A stretch of DNA of 64,000 bases, taken from Aldehydirespirator sp028819505 (GTDB lineage Bacteria > Actinomycetota > Acidimicrobiia > Acidimicrobiales > Aldehydirespiratoraceae). The notes beneath the pieces are model-generated. The model was not told the DNA's origin and made no database searches. It saw only the letters and a program-made list of their open reading frames with translations. Location: positions 868,001-932,000 of the forward strand of contig OZ242297.1 in the NCBI GenBank assembly GCA_965207755.1. Direction: 5' to 3'. The translations under genes and the position numbers were made by a program. This document shows positions 52,250 to 61,412 of the stretch, piece by piece (the first letter of the stretch is position 1; every line of letters begins with the position of its first letter).

Positions 52250-53212
52250 ATGAGCATCGCAGTGACAACCGACTCGGTATCCGCCAAGGAGCGGTTCGAC
52301 TTCTGGCACGAGGTCATATGCACGGCCTTCGTCCGCCTTGAGGCCGAGACGCTGCCATCGGAGAGACCCTTCGGGGCTGAGATCGCGAGGTCCGACCTCG
52401 GACCCCTGACACTTAGCCGCGTACGCGCCCAGCCCCATGCCGTGCAGCGCTCCACCAGACTGATCAGCGAGGAGCCCCGAGACGAGGTGCTGGTCTCGGT
52501 GCAACTCAAGGGCAGCGCAGTCATACAGCAGGACGACCGCCAAGCCGTGCTCGATCCGGGCGACTTCGCCATGTACGACGCCACCCGCCCCTACGACCTC
52601 ATCATGCGCGAGCAGTTCGAGATGCTGGTCTTCCAGTTCGATCGCCAGTTTCTGATGGAGCGCTGTCCTTCGCCCGAGCGGCTTACAGCGGTCCGAATGT
52701 CCAACGACACCACTGTCGCTGCCCCCGTGTCGTCGTTCCTGCGGTCGCTGGAGCCGCTGGCGCTGGGAGATGACAGCGCCGTGTCGCGCCAGTTGGCCAC
52801 AAGCGCACTGGATCTCTTGGGGGTGGCGCTCGCCGACCGCTTTGGCACCGAGGGAAGCCCCAACGCGGGACGAACGAAGCACTTCCTGAGAGCGTGCACC
52901 TACATGAACGCCTACGCATCGGACCCGGATCTCACCCCGGCCCGCATCGCTTCGTCCATAGGGGTGTCGTTGCGCTATCTCCACGCCATCTTCAAGGAGC
53001 ACGGCATGACGGTCAACGAGTACCTGATCAAGCGCCGGCTGGCCCGGTGCATGGACGATCTGCTGAGCCCGATGGCGGCGTCCCGCACCATCACCGAGAT
53101 CGCTCATGGCAACGGCTTCAAGACCTCGGCCCATTTCTCGCGCCGCTTCGCCGAGGCATACGGCCGAACGCCGCGCCAGGTCAAGCAGGGCCAGTTGTCA
53201 GGCCAGCGATAG
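52250..53212 (+). CDS. AraC-family regulator (NitR/OxdR-like)
   Basis: 320 residues. N-terminal AraC_binding_2-type domain (SAKERFDFWHEVI, then DFAMYDATRPYDL), C-terminal two HTHs (LTPARIASSIGVSLRYLHAIFKEHG and ITEIAHGNGFKTSAHFSRRFAEAYG region broken between). Similar regulators activate nitrilase or aldoxime operons in Rhodococcus. Divergent to the nitrilase operon. Confidence 0.9.
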   Translation: MSIAVTTDSVSAKERFDFWHEVICTAFVRLEAETLPSERPFGAEIARSDLGPLTLSRVRAQPHAVQRSTRLISEEPRDEVLVSVQLKGSAVIQQDDRQAVLDPGDFAMYDATRPYDLIMREQFEMLVFQFDRQFLMERCPSPERLTAVRMSNDTTVAAPVSSFLRSLEPLALGDDSAVSRQLATSALDLLGVALADRFGTEGSPNAGRTKHFLRACTYMNAYASDPDLTPARIASSIGVSLRYLHAIFKEHGMTVNEYLIKRRLARCMDDLLSPMAASRTITEIAHGNGFKTSAHFSRRFAEAYGRTPRQVKQGQLSGQR

Positions 53213-53251
53213 GACCGGTGACAAGCCGGTGGCGTGTGGCCTCTCCCTCAC

Positions 53252-53650
53252 CTAGGCCGCGCCGGGTGAGACGACAGTGATGCCGTGGGCCCTGGCGGCG
53301 GAGGCCAACCGGTCGTCGTAGGTGACCATGCCCTCGAGGTCGGCTCCGAACTCCGTCGCTGCGGCCAGATGCAAGGCATCGAGGGTGCGGAGTATCGTCG
53401 GATCCAGTACTGCGGCCCTCGCGAACACGCTGGTGGGCAGATCGACGACGTGGGCCCGGTCAAGCAGCCTGCCGGCCTCGTCGGCGCTGTCCGGGGCGTC
53501 CCGGCGCACAGCCCGGAGCAGCTCGGTCCGGGTCAAGTCGCTGGACACGATGTTCCCGGCGTGATCGGCCGCCCAAGCCAGCATCGCCTCGGTCTCCGTC
53601 TCCCGCACGATTAGCTTGACCGCCGCCGATGTCTCCAGATAGAAGACCAT
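53252..53650 (-). CDS. PIN-domain toxin (VapC)
   Basis: 132 residues. VFYLETSAAVKLI (Glu in place of the usual Asp at the first acidic site), TRTELLRAV, LRTLDALHLAAA, MVTYDDRLASAA. Starts one base inside the antitoxin stop (TGATG). Confidence 0.85.
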   Translation of the reverse strand: MVFYLETSAAVKLIVRETETEAMLAWAADHAGNIVSSDLTRTELLRAVRRDAPDSADEAGRLLDRAHVVDLPTSVFARAAVLDPTILRTLDALHLAAATEFGADLEGMVTYDDRLASAARAHGITVVSPGAA

Positions 53651-53916
53651 CAGTAGCGCTCGGCTGCGCGCATTTCTTCGAGGGTTGCTGAGAGCGGCTT
53701 GTCATGGGACTCGGGCGGTTGGAGGCTCGCGAAGGACAGTGTGGCCGACCGGAGCCGACCCGACGCTGTCAACTCCTCGATTCTCGATCCCGGTATGGGA
53801 CTCAGCAACGCGGCCGGCCGGCCCCGGTCGGTCACTGTGATCGTCGCGCCCCTCCGCACCCGCGCCACGACGGCGGAGGCGTTCTGCTTCAGTTCGCGGA
53901 TTCCAACCTCGTCCAT
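53650..53916 (-). CDS. Phd/YefM-family antitoxin
   Basis: 88 residues. VGIRELKQNASAVVARVRRG and ITVTDRGRPAALLSPI are the conserved Phd N-terminal fold. Pairs with the PIN toxin. Confidence 0.88.
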   Translation of the reverse strand: MDEVGIRELKQNASAVVARVRRGATITVTDRGRPAALLSPIPGSRIEELTASGRLRSATLSFASLQPPESHDKPLSATLEEMRAAERY

Positions 53917-53946
53917 GTTCTACATAGTAGCACAACGTTGCCGTGC

Positions 53947-54822
53947 TCAGGCATCCAGACCCTTGGACACTTCGTCCTGCACGGGGTTGCGGAGGGTGCC
54001 GATCTCGGGGACGGTCACCTCCACGACGTCGCCGGGCTTGAGCCACCGCGGCGGGTCGAAGCGGGCGCCGGCGCCGGTGGGGGTGCCGGTGAAGATCACG
54101 TCGCCGGCGTCGAGGCCGACGAACGTGGACAGGTAGTGGATCTGGTACTCGATGCTGAAGTGCATGTTGGCGGCCAGGTCGTCCTGGCGCAGTTCGCTGT
54201 TCACCCTGGTGGTGAGGTGCAGGTCGCCCAGCGCGCCGATCTCGTCGATGGTCACCAGCCACGGCCCGAGCGAACCGCTGCGGTGCCAGTTCTTGCCCTG
54301 GGTGACGTTGAAGCGGCCGTGCCGTATCCAGTCCCGGATGGTGCCCTCGTTGCCGAGGCTCACGCCGGCGATGTGGCTGCGGGCCTGCCCCACCGGTATC
54401 CGGCGCCCGCCGGCGCCGACCACGACGACGATCTCGCCCTCGTAGTCGAGCTGCTCGGACTCCGGGGGTCGCAGCAGGGGCTGCTCGTGGCCGACCAGCG
54501 TCTCGGGGAAGCGCACGAACACGCTCGGGTAGGCGTCGCGGCGCTCCTCGGCGTACTCGGCGCCCCGCCCGCCGTAGTTCACGCCGATGCAGATGATCTT
54601 GCCCGGGCGCGGGATCAGGCGCTCGAAGGCGATGTCGGCGAGATCGTGGTCGGCGCCGGAGTCGGCCCACTGAGCTGCCTCGCCGATGCGTCCTTGGGCG
54701 ATCAGGTCGCTGAGGTCGGCCGCGCCGTCGATGCGGCCGGCGAGGTCGATGACGCCGGTGCCGTCGGCTGTGAGCAGCCCGAACGAGGGGGCTCCGTCGA
54801 CGCTGTAGCTGAGCAGGCGCAT
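53947..54822 (-). CDS. fumarylacetoacetate hydrolase family protein (HpaG-like)
   Basis: 291 residues. IICIGVNYGGRGAEYAEE, the metal EGE in LDYEGEIVVVVG, and IFTGTPTGAG identify FAH-domain enzymes. In homoprotocatechuate cleavage HpaG decarboxylates and isomerises; the adjacent isomerase (HpaF) and dehydrogenase (HpaE) on the other strand support it, though other acylpyruvases share this fold. Confidence 0.85.
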   Translation of the reverse strand: MRLLSYSVDGAPSFGLLTADGTGVIDLAGRIDGAADLSDLIAQGRIGEAAQWADSGADHDLADIAFERLIPRPGKIICIGVNYGGRGAEYAEERRDAYPSVFVRFPETLVGHEQPLLRPPESEQLDYEGEIVVVVGAGGRRIPVGQARSHIAGVSLGNEGTIRDWIRHGRFNVTQGKNWHRSGSLGPWLVTIDEIGALGDLHLTTRVNSELRQDDLAANMHFSIEYQIHYLSTFVGLDAGDVIFTGTPTGAGARFDPPRWLKPGDVVEVTVPEIGTLRNPVQDEVSKGLDA

Positions 54823-54884
54823 GGGTGTCCGTGGGGAATCGGCGGAGGGACAGAACCGTACAATCGTGGCGTACGGGAACGCCC

Positions 54885-55280
54885 ATGCCGCACATCATCA
54901 TCGAACACTCCGCCAATCTGGCCGCCCTGACCGACATGGACGCCCTCGTGGCGGCCGTCCACCAGGCGGCCCTCGACGACGGCCTGCCCGCCCTCGACGC
55001 CCTCCGGACCAGGGCCGCTCCCCGCGACCATTACCGCATCGCCGACGGCGACCCGGCCTACGGATTTGTCTATGTGACCGCCCGGATCGGTCCCGGCCGC
55101 GAGCCGGAGGCCGTCCAGCGCTTCCTCACCCGGCTGATCGACGCCGTCGACGAGGCGCTGGCGCCGTTGCAGGCCGACCATCCGGTGGCCATCAGCGCCG
55201 AGGTCCAGCTCATCGACCCGACCATGCGCATCAACCGCAACCACATCCGCGCCCACCTCGCCGGGTCCGGTGGCGCCTAG
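54885..55280 (+). CDS. 5-carboxymethyl-2-hydroxymuconate isomerase-like (HpaF)
   Basis: 131 residues. MPHIIIEHSANL gives the catalytic N-terminal Pro after Met removal, and IRIGPGREPE-like (ARIGPGREPEAV) and RINRNHIRAHL follow. Tautomerase-fold, divergent 62 bases from the FAH gene. Isomerises the ring-cleavage product. Confidence 0.85.
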   Translation: MPHIIIEHSANLAALTDMDALVAAVHQAALDDGLPALDALRTRAAPRDHYRIADGDPAYGFVYVTARIGPGREPEAVQRFLTRLIDAVDEALAPLQADHPVAISAEVQLIDPTMRINRNHIRAHLAGSGGA

Positions 55281-55311
55281 CCTCGGATCCGGCGCCGACA
55301 GGAGTCCCACG

Positions 55312-56850
55312 ATGGCCACCACCGCCAGCCTCAGCTCCAGCCTCGCTGCGAACCTCGCCGCCGCCGGGCGGCATCTGGCTCGCTTCGCGGCCGCGCCGAC
55401 GCGGCACCTGATCGGCGGCGAGGCTGCGGCCAGCGGCTCGGGCGAGACCTTCGCCAACTCATCTCCCATCGACGGGATGCATCTGGGGGATGTGGCCGCA
55501 GGAGACGCCGCGGACATCGACGCCGCGGCTACGGCCGCCCGGGAGAGCTTCGACGCCTGGTCGGGCACGCCCGGCGAGCAGCGCAAGCGGATCCTGCACG
55601 CGGTGGCTGACGCCATCGTGGCCCGCGCCGGCGAGATCGCGGTGGTGGAGTCGGTCGACACCGGCCAGGCCATCCGGTTCATGTCCTCGGCCGCGCTGCG
55701 GGGCGCGGAGAACTTCAGGTTCTTCGCCGACCGGGCCCCCGCGGCCGCCGACGGGCTGGCCCTGCCGTCGGCGCATCATCTCAACTACACCAGTCGCCGC
55801 GCCGTCGGACCGGTCGGGGTGATCACGCCGTGGAACACGCCGTTCATGCTGTCCACCTGGAAGATCGCCCCCGCGCTGGCCGCGGGCTGCACGGTGGTGC
55901 ACAAGCCGGCGGAGTGGAGCCCGCTCACGGCCTGCCTGCTGGCTGAGATCGCTCTCGACGCGGGCTTGCCCCCCGGGGTGCTCAACGTGGTGCACGGCAC
56001 GGGCGAGACCGCGGGCCGGGCACTCACCGAGCACCCCGACATCGCGGCCGTCGCCTTCGTGGGCGAGTCGGCCACCGGGTCGGCCATCCAGGCCCAGTCG
56101 GCGGCCACCCTCAAGCGGCTCCACTTCGAGCTTGGTGGCAAGAACCCGGTGATCGTGTTCGACGACGCCGACCTCGACCGCGCCCTCGACGCGGTGGTGT
56201 TCATGATCTACAGCCTCAACGGCGAGCGCTGCACCAGCTCCAGCCGCCTGCTGGTGCAGCGCAACGTCTACGAGGATTTCACTGGGCGTCTGGCGGCCAA
56301 GCTGCGCAGCATCCCGGTCGGCCATCCCCTCGACCCCGCTACCGTCATCGGCCCGCTCATCCACCGGCGCCACTGCGACAAGGTGCGCAGCTACATCGAA
56401 CTGGCCTCGACCGAGGGCGCCACTGTGGTTGAGGGCACCGGATGGGACGACGCCCCCGAGGACGGCAACTTCGTCACGCCGGTGCTGTTCACCGGAGCCA
56501 CCAACAACATGCGCATCGCCCGCGAGGAGATCTTCGGCCCGGCGCTCACCGCCATCGCCTTCGACGACGAGGCCGACGCAGTCGCCACTGCCAACGACAC
56601 CGACTACGGGCTGGCCGCCTACGTGTGGACCGGCGACGTGGGCCGGGCCCACCGGGTGGCTGGCGCGGTGGACGCGGGCATGGTGTGGGTCAACTCCCAG
56701 AACGTCCGCCATCTGCCGACCCCGTTCGGCGGGACCAAGCGCAGCGGCATCGGCCGCGACGGCGGCGACTGGAGCTTCGACTTCTACATGGAGACCAAGA
56801 ACGTGGCCGTCGCCCACGGCGACCACCCCATCCCCAAACTGGGAGGCTGA
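55312..56850 (+). CDS. 5-carboxymethyl-2-hydroxymuconate-6-semialdehyde dehydrogenase-like (HpaE)
   Basis: 512 residues. PWNTPFMLSTWKIAPALAAG, LELGGKNPVIV (Glu), GERCTSSSRLL (nucleophile Cys), PFGGTKRSGIGRDG. The HpaE assignment rests on closeness to HpaF and on NGERCTSSSR typical of that group. GGAG is 7 bases upstream of ATG 55312. Confidence 0.85.
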   Translation: MATTASLSSSLAANLAAAGRHLARFAAAPTRHLIGGEAAASGSGETFANSSPIDGMHLGDVAAGDAADIDAAATAARESFDAWSGTPGEQRKRILHAVADAIVARAGEIAVVESVDTGQAIRFMSSAALRGAENFRFFADRAPAAADGLALPSAHHLNYTSRRAVGPVGVITPWNTPFMLSTWKIAPALAAGCTVVHKPAEWSPLTACLLAEIALDAGLPPGVLNVVHGTGETAGRALTEHPDIAAVAFVGESATGSAIQAQSAATLKRLHFELGGKNPVIVFDDADLDRALDAVVFMIYSLNGERCTSSSRLLVQRNVYEDFTGRLAAKLRSIPVGHPLDPATVIGPLIHRRHCDKVRSYIELASTEGATVVEGTGWDDAPEDGNFVTPVLFTGATNNMRIAREEIFGPALTAIAFDDEADAVATANDTDYGLAAYVWTGDVGRAHRVAGAVDAGMVWVNSQNVRHLPTPFGGTKRSGIGRDGGDWSFDFYMETKNVAVAHGDHPIPKLGG

Positions 56851-56859
56851 GCCTCAACC

Positions 56860-56978
56860 GAATTGGCAGCGTTTTGCACGTATAGCGCGCATTTTGCTGC
56901 CAGTTCGAGATGTGGCCTCCGCCGGTCAACCGAATTGGCAGCGTCATGCACGTATAGCGTGCATCTTGCTGCCAATTC
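56860..56978 (+). repeat. two 47-bp palindromic repeats, 72 bases apart
   Basis: Copies at 56860-56906 and 56932-56978 in the 144-base gap between the two ALDH genes. The inner segments (GCACGTATAGCG) differ from the array at 13643 but keep pairing. Confidence 0.9.
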
Positions 56979-56994
56979 GCGGGAGGCTGAGACA

Positions 56995-58419
56995 ATGCAG
57001 ACGCAGATGCTTATCGGCGGGAGCTGGCAGGACGGCCGGGCCGAGCGGATCGAGGTGCTCGATCCCGCCACCGGCGACGGCATCGCCGAAGTGGCCGCCG
57101 GCGGCCCGGCCGAGGCCGTCGCGGCCTGCGACGCGGCCGCCGCCGCGCAACCCGGCTGGGCCGCGACCGCGCCCCGGGCCCGCTCGGAGATCCTGCGGGA
57201 CTGTCACCGGATCCTCATGGAGCACACCGACGAGCTGGCCGATCTGATCACCCTCGAGCACGGCAAGCCCCGAGCCGACGCGGTCGGCGAGGTGGCCTAC
57301 GCGGCCGAGTTCTTCCGCTGGAACGCCGAGGAGACGGTGCGCATCCACGGCTCGATCAGCACCGCGCCGGCCGGTGACAAGCGGATCATCACGCTCCATC
57401 CTCCGGTGGGGGTGGTGGTGATGGTCACGCCGTGGAACTTCCCGGCGGCCATGATCACCCGCAAGCTGGCGCCGGCGCTGGGGGCGGGCAACGCGGTCGT
57501 GATCAAGCCGCCGAGGGAGGCGCCCCTCACCGCGCTGCGGGTCGGCGAGCTGCTGGCCGAGGCCGGGGTCCCGCCCGGGGTCGTCAACCTGGTCCCGACC
57601 ACCGCCTCGGGGCCCTGGTTCGACGCCGCGGTGGACCATCCGGCGGTCCGCATGGTGTCGTTCACCGGTTCGACGGAGGTGGGGCGGGTCCTGCTGCGCC
57701 GCTGCGCCGACCGGGTCCTCAAGACGGTGATGGAACTGGGCGGCAACGCGCCGTTCGTGGTGTTCGCCGACGCCGATCTGGAGGCGGCGGTGGCGGGGGC
57801 GATGGTGGCCAAGATGCGCCATTCGGCCGAGACCTGCACCGCGGCCAACCGGTTCTTCGTGGAGGAGTCCGTACACGACGAGTTCGTGGAGCGCCTGGCA
57901 GCGGCCGTGGGTTCGATGAAGGTGGGCAGCGGCTTCGACCCGGACGTGACCTGCGGCCCGATGATCAACCCGGCCGCGATCACCAACATTGAGAGGCTGG
58001 TGCAGGGCGCCATCAACGGCGGGGCCAGCGCAGTCACCGGCGGGTCGGCCATCGACGGGCCCGGGTTCTTCTACGAGCCCACCGTGCTGGGCGGGGTGGA
58101 GGTGGCCGCGCCCATCACCCGCGAGGAGATCTTCGGACCGGTGGCGCCGGTGACCAGCTTCACCGACACCGACGCCATGATCGCCGCGGCCAACGACACC
58201 GAGATGGGTCTCATCGGCTACGTCTACACCGAGGACCTAGCCAAGGGCCTGAGGGTCAGCGAGCGCATCGAGGCCGGCATGGTCGGGCTCAACCGGGGCG
58301 CGGTGTCGGATCCGGCCGCCCCGTTCGGCGGCATGAAGCAGTCCGGCCTCGGCCGCGAGGGGGCCTCCGAGGGCATCTACGAGTTCTGCGAGACCCAGTA
58401 CATAGCCGCCGACTGGTAG
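56995..58419 (+). CDS. succinate-semialdehyde dehydrogenase (GabD-like ALDH)
   Basis: 474 residues. TPWNFPAAMITRKLAPALGAGN, FTGSTEVGRVLL, ELGGNAPFVVF, SAETCTAANRFFV and FGGMKQSGLGREG are GabD/SSADH hallmarks. Homoprotocatechuate breakdown ends in pyruvate and succinate semialdehyde, which this enzyme would oxidise. GGGAGG precedes ATG 56995. Confidence 0.88.
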   Translation: MQTQMLIGGSWQDGRAERIEVLDPATGDGIAEVAAGGPAEAVAACDAAAAAQPGWAATAPRARSEILRDCHRILMEHTDELADLITLEHGKPRADAVGEVAYAAEFFRWNAEETVRIHGSISTAPAGDKRIITLHPPVGVVVMVTPWNFPAAMITRKLAPALGAGNAVVIKPPREAPLTALRVGELLAEAGVPPGVVNLVPTTASGPWFDAAVDHPAVRMVSFTGSTEVGRVLLRRCADRVLKTVMELGGNAPFVVFADADLEAAVAGAMVAKMRHSAETCTAANRFFVEESVHDEFVERLAAAVGSMKVGSGFDPDVTCGPMINPAAITNIERLVQGAINGGASAVTGGSAIDGPGFFYEPTVLGGVEVAAPITREEIFGPVAPVTSFTDTDAMIAAANDTEMGLIGYVYTEDLAKGLRVSERIEAGMVGLNRGAVSDPAAPFGGMKQSGLGREGASEGIYEFCETQYIAADW

Positions 58420-58443
58420 AGGCCGGCTGGGGCGTCGATGTAC

Positions 58444-59625
58444 TCAGCGTCCCAACTCGGCTGTGACGGCGTCGGCCAGGCGGCGGTACTGGGACTCATC
58501 GTTGTAGAGGTGCGCGGAGATGCGCAGCAGGCGCTCGGGCGGCGCGGGCCAGATGAAGACCGGGACCTGGATGCGGTGCCGCTGCTCCAGCGCGGTCATG
58601 AGCGGGTCGAAGATCTCGGTGCCCGAATGGCCGGCGGGCGGAACCGGCACCGACGCGATGGCCCCGATCATGTCGTCGGGCGCGGGCGGGTCGATCCCCA
58701 GCGCGTCCAGCAGGATCCGGCGGCCGGACAGGCACAGGTCGCGGATCGTTCGGCGGACTCCGGGCCAGCCGTCGGGGTGCATGGCCCCTACCGCGTCCAG
58801 CGCGTCTGGCACCGTCAGCCAGGCGCTCGGGTCGTCGGTCCCGGTCCAGTCGAACTGAGCGTGCAGCCGGCCGCCTCCCGATGGCCAGCCGCCGTTGTAG
58901 CCGTGGCTGATCACCGAGTGGTACACGTCGTCGCGACGGTCGGCCCGCACCCACAGGAACCCGGCGCCCTTGGCCGAGCACATCCACTTGTGGCAGTTGG
59001 CGGTCACGTAGGACGCGCCCAGTGCGGACACGTCGAAGTCGATCATCCCGGGCGCGTGGGCGGCGTCGACCAGCACCCGCACGTCGGGCTCGATCTCGGC
59101 CGCGATCTCCGCCACCGGCATAACCAGCCCGGTGGCCGAGGTCACCGCGTCGATCAGCAGGATCCGGGTGCGGTCGGTGACTGCGGCCAGCACCGTGTCG
59201 GCGGCCTGCCGGGACGACTCGATCGGGAACGGCACCCGGACCGTCGTCACCTTCGCTCCCGTCCGCGAGGCCGACACCTCGGCCGCGTTGCGGCAGGCGT
59301 TGTACTCGTGGTCGGTGACCAGGATCTCGTCGCCGGACCCGAGCGCCGGCTCCAGCGAGCGCAGCACCGCGTTCACGCCCGCGGTGACGTTGTTGACGAA
59401 CACCAGCCCGGCCTCGTCGCCACCCACGAAATCGGCCACTGCCCGGCGGGCCGAGTCGAGCTCGCGCTGGTAGTCGCCGCCGAGGAAGTACTTCGTCGGG
59501 TTGGCCTCCATGCGGCTGCGCAGCCGCTGCTGGGCCTCCAGCACCGCGGCGGGGGTCGCCCCGAACGACCCGTGGTTCAGGTGCAGCACCCCGTCCTCCA
59601 ACATCCAGGGACCCGTGGCAGGCAC
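58444..59625 (-). CDS. class V aminotransferase (isopenicillin-N epimerase-like)
   Basis: 393 residues. LHLNHGSFGATPAAVLEAQ start, LLIDAVTSATGLVMPV, VDAAHAPGMIDFD (PLP Asp), and NCHKWMCSAKGAGFLWV (Schiff-base Lys). Members epimerise or desulfurate; no sulfur partner is adjacent, so substrate is open. Confidence 0.88.
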   Translation of the reverse strand: MPATGPWMLEDGVLHLNHGSFGATPAAVLEAQQRLRSRMEANPTKYFLGGDYQRELDSARRAVADFVGGDEAGLVFVNNVTAGVNAVLRSLEPALGSGDEILVTDHEYNACRNAAEVSASRTGAKVTTVRVPFPIESSRQAADTVLAAVTDRTRILLIDAVTSATGLVMPVAEIAAEIEPDVRVLVDAAHAPGMIDFDVSALGASYVTANCHKWMCSAKGAGFLWVRADRRDDVYHSVISHGYNGGWPSGGGRLHAQFDWTGTDDPSAWLTVPDALDAVGAMHPDGWPGVRRTIRDLCLSGRRILLDALGIDPPAPDDMIGAIASVPVPPAGHSGTEIFDPLMTALEQRHRIQVPVFIWPAPPERLLRISAHLYNDESQYRRLADAVTAELGR

Positions 59626-59648
59626 CAGCCAAGCCTAGGAGCGGCAAC

Positions 59649-59697
59649 GAACTTCAATGGGTTGACCACCTCTGCGGTGGCTAACCCATTGAAGTTC
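59649..59697 (+). repeat. 49-bp palindromic repeat, copy 2
   Basis: Near-perfect inverted repeat, two arm mismatches, same borders as the copy at 7316-7364, in the gap between glnS and the class V aminotransferase. Confidence 0.88.
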
Positions 59698-59701
59698 CGG
59701 C

Positions 59702-61411
59702 TCAGCGGTTCTGCTGGCGGCGTTTCTGGATGTTGGCCCACTCGTCTCGCAGGCCGACGGTGCGATGGAACAGCATGAGCGAGTCGGGGTCGGTGTCGCG
59801 GGCGAAGTAGCCCAAGCGCTCGAACTGCACCACCTCGCCGGGAGGCGTGCCCGCCAGCGCCGGCTCGACCTTGGCGCCTTCGATCAGCTCGCGGGAGGCG
59901 GGGTTGTAGGACTCCAGCGGGTCGCGGCCGTCGGCGCCGGGCACGGGATCGGTGAACAGCCGGTCGTGCAGCGCAACCCGCGCCTCCACCGCGTGGTCGG
60001 CCGACACCCAGTGGATGGTGGCCCGCACCTTGCGGCCGTCGGGGGCCTGTCCGCCGCCGGTGTCGGGGTCGTAGGTGCAGCGCAGCCGCAGCACCTCGGC
60101 GTCCGGGCCGGTCTCGACGTCGTTGCAGCGCAGGAAGTAGCCGGCCCGCAGCCGGACCTCCCGACCGGGGGCCAGGCGGTAGAACTTGCGGGGCGGGTCG
60201 AGCATGAAGTCATCCCGTTCGATCCACAGCCGCCCCGAGAACGGCACGTCCCGCTCGCCCGCGTCGGGGTCCTCAGGGTTGTTCACCGCCCGGCGATGCT
60301 CGACCCGGCCCTCGGGCCAGTTGTCGATCACCACCTCCAGGGGGCGCAGCACGGCCATGCGGCGCAGCGCATGGCGGTTGTGGTGGGCCCGCACGAACGA
60401 CTCCAGCAGCTCGATCTCGTGGACGCCGTTCACCCGGGCCACGCCGATGTGGGCACAGAACTCCCGGATGGCCTCGGGCGGGTAGCCCCGCCGGCGCAGG
60501 CCCCGCAGGGTTGGCAGGCGGGGGTCGTCCCAGCCGTCCACCAGTCCGTCCGTGATCAGGGCGCTCAGCTTGCGCTTGGAGGTGACTGTGTGGGTGAGGT
60601 TCAGGCGGGCGAACTCGTACTGGCGGGGCCGGTCGCCGGGCAGGGGCAGATGCTCCAGGTACCAGTCGTACAGTTGCCGGTGGGCGTCGAACTCCAGCGA
60701 GCACAGCGAGTGGGTCACCCCCTCGATGGCGTCGCTCTGGCCGTGGGCCCAGTCGTAGGTGGGGTAGATGCACCAGGCGTCGCCGGTGCGGAAGTGGGGG
60801 ATGTGGCGGATCCGGTACATGACCGGGTCGCGCATCAGCATGTTGGGGTGGGCCATGTCGATCCTGGCCCGCAGCACCTTCTCGCCGTCGCTGAAGCGAC
60901 CGGCCCGCATGGCGCGCAGCAGGCTCAGGTTCTCCTCCACCGAGCGGTCCCGGCATCCGCTCTCGACCCCGGGTGTGTTGAAGTCTCCCCGGGTGGCCGA
61001 GATGGTCTCGGCGTCCTGGTCGTCGACGTAGGCCAGTCCCTCGCCCACCAGGTGCTCGGCCCACCCGTAGAGCTCCTCGAAGTAGTCGGAGGCGTGGACG
61101 GCCGGGCCGTCGGGCTCGTAGCCGAGCCAGGCGATGTCGTCGGCTATGGCCTCGGCGTAGGCCGCGTCCTCGCCCTCGGGGTTGGTGTCGTCGAAGCGCA
61201 GCCGGCACGTCCCGCCGTGCTCGGCGGCCACCTCGAAGTTGAGGCACACCGCCTTGGCGTGGCCGATGTGGGGGAACCCGTTGGGCTCGGGCGGGAAGCG
61301 GGTCTGGACCCGGCCCCCGTAGGTCCCGGCCGCGTTGTCGGCCCGCACCTGCTCCCGGATGAAGTCCAGCGGCCTGGTCGGAATCCCTTCATCTTCGTGC
61401 GTCTCGGCCAT
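59702..61411 (-). CDS. glnS: glutaminyl-tRNA synthetase
   Basis: 569 residues. HIGH-type motif PNGFPHIGHAKA (about 43-54), KMSKS-type TVTSKRKLSALI, and the beta-barrel anticodon domain at the C-terminus. Most actinobacteria charge tRNA-Gln via GatCAB, so a GlnRS suggests transfer. One base separates it from the LLM stop. Confidence 0.93.
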   Translation of the reverse strand: MAETHEDEGIPTRPLDFIREQVRADNAAGTYGGRVQTRFPPEPNGFPHIGHAKAVCLNFEVAAEHGGTCRLRFDDTNPEGEDAAYAEAIADDIAWLGYEPDGPAVHASDYFEELYGWAEHLVGEGLAYVDDQDAETISATRGDFNTPGVESGCRDRSVEENLSLLRAMRAGRFSDGEKVLRARIDMAHPNMLMRDPVMYRIRHIPHFRTGDAWCIYPTYDWAHGQSDAIEGVTHSLCSLEFDAHRQLYDWYLEHLPLPGDRPRQYEFARLNLTHTVTSKRKLSALITDGLVDGWDDPRLPTLRGLRRRGYPPEAIREFCAHIGVARVNGVHEIELLESFVRAHHNRHALRRMAVLRPLEVVIDNWPEGRVEHRRAVNNPEDPDAGERDVPFSGRLWIERDDFMLDPPRKFYRLAPGREVRLRAGYFLRCNDVETGPDAEVLRLRCTYDPDTGGGQAPDGRKVRATIHWVSADHAVEARVALHDRLFTDPVPGADGRDPLESYNPASRELIEGAKVEPALAGTPPGEVVQFERLGYFARDTDPDSLMLFHRTVGLRDEWANIQKRRQQNR

Positions 61412-61412
61412 G

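Noticed and set aside
56863..56994. Extended N-terminus of the GabD-like dehydrogenase
   Set aside because: It reads through two 47-bp palindromes; GGGAGG precedes the ATG at 56995.
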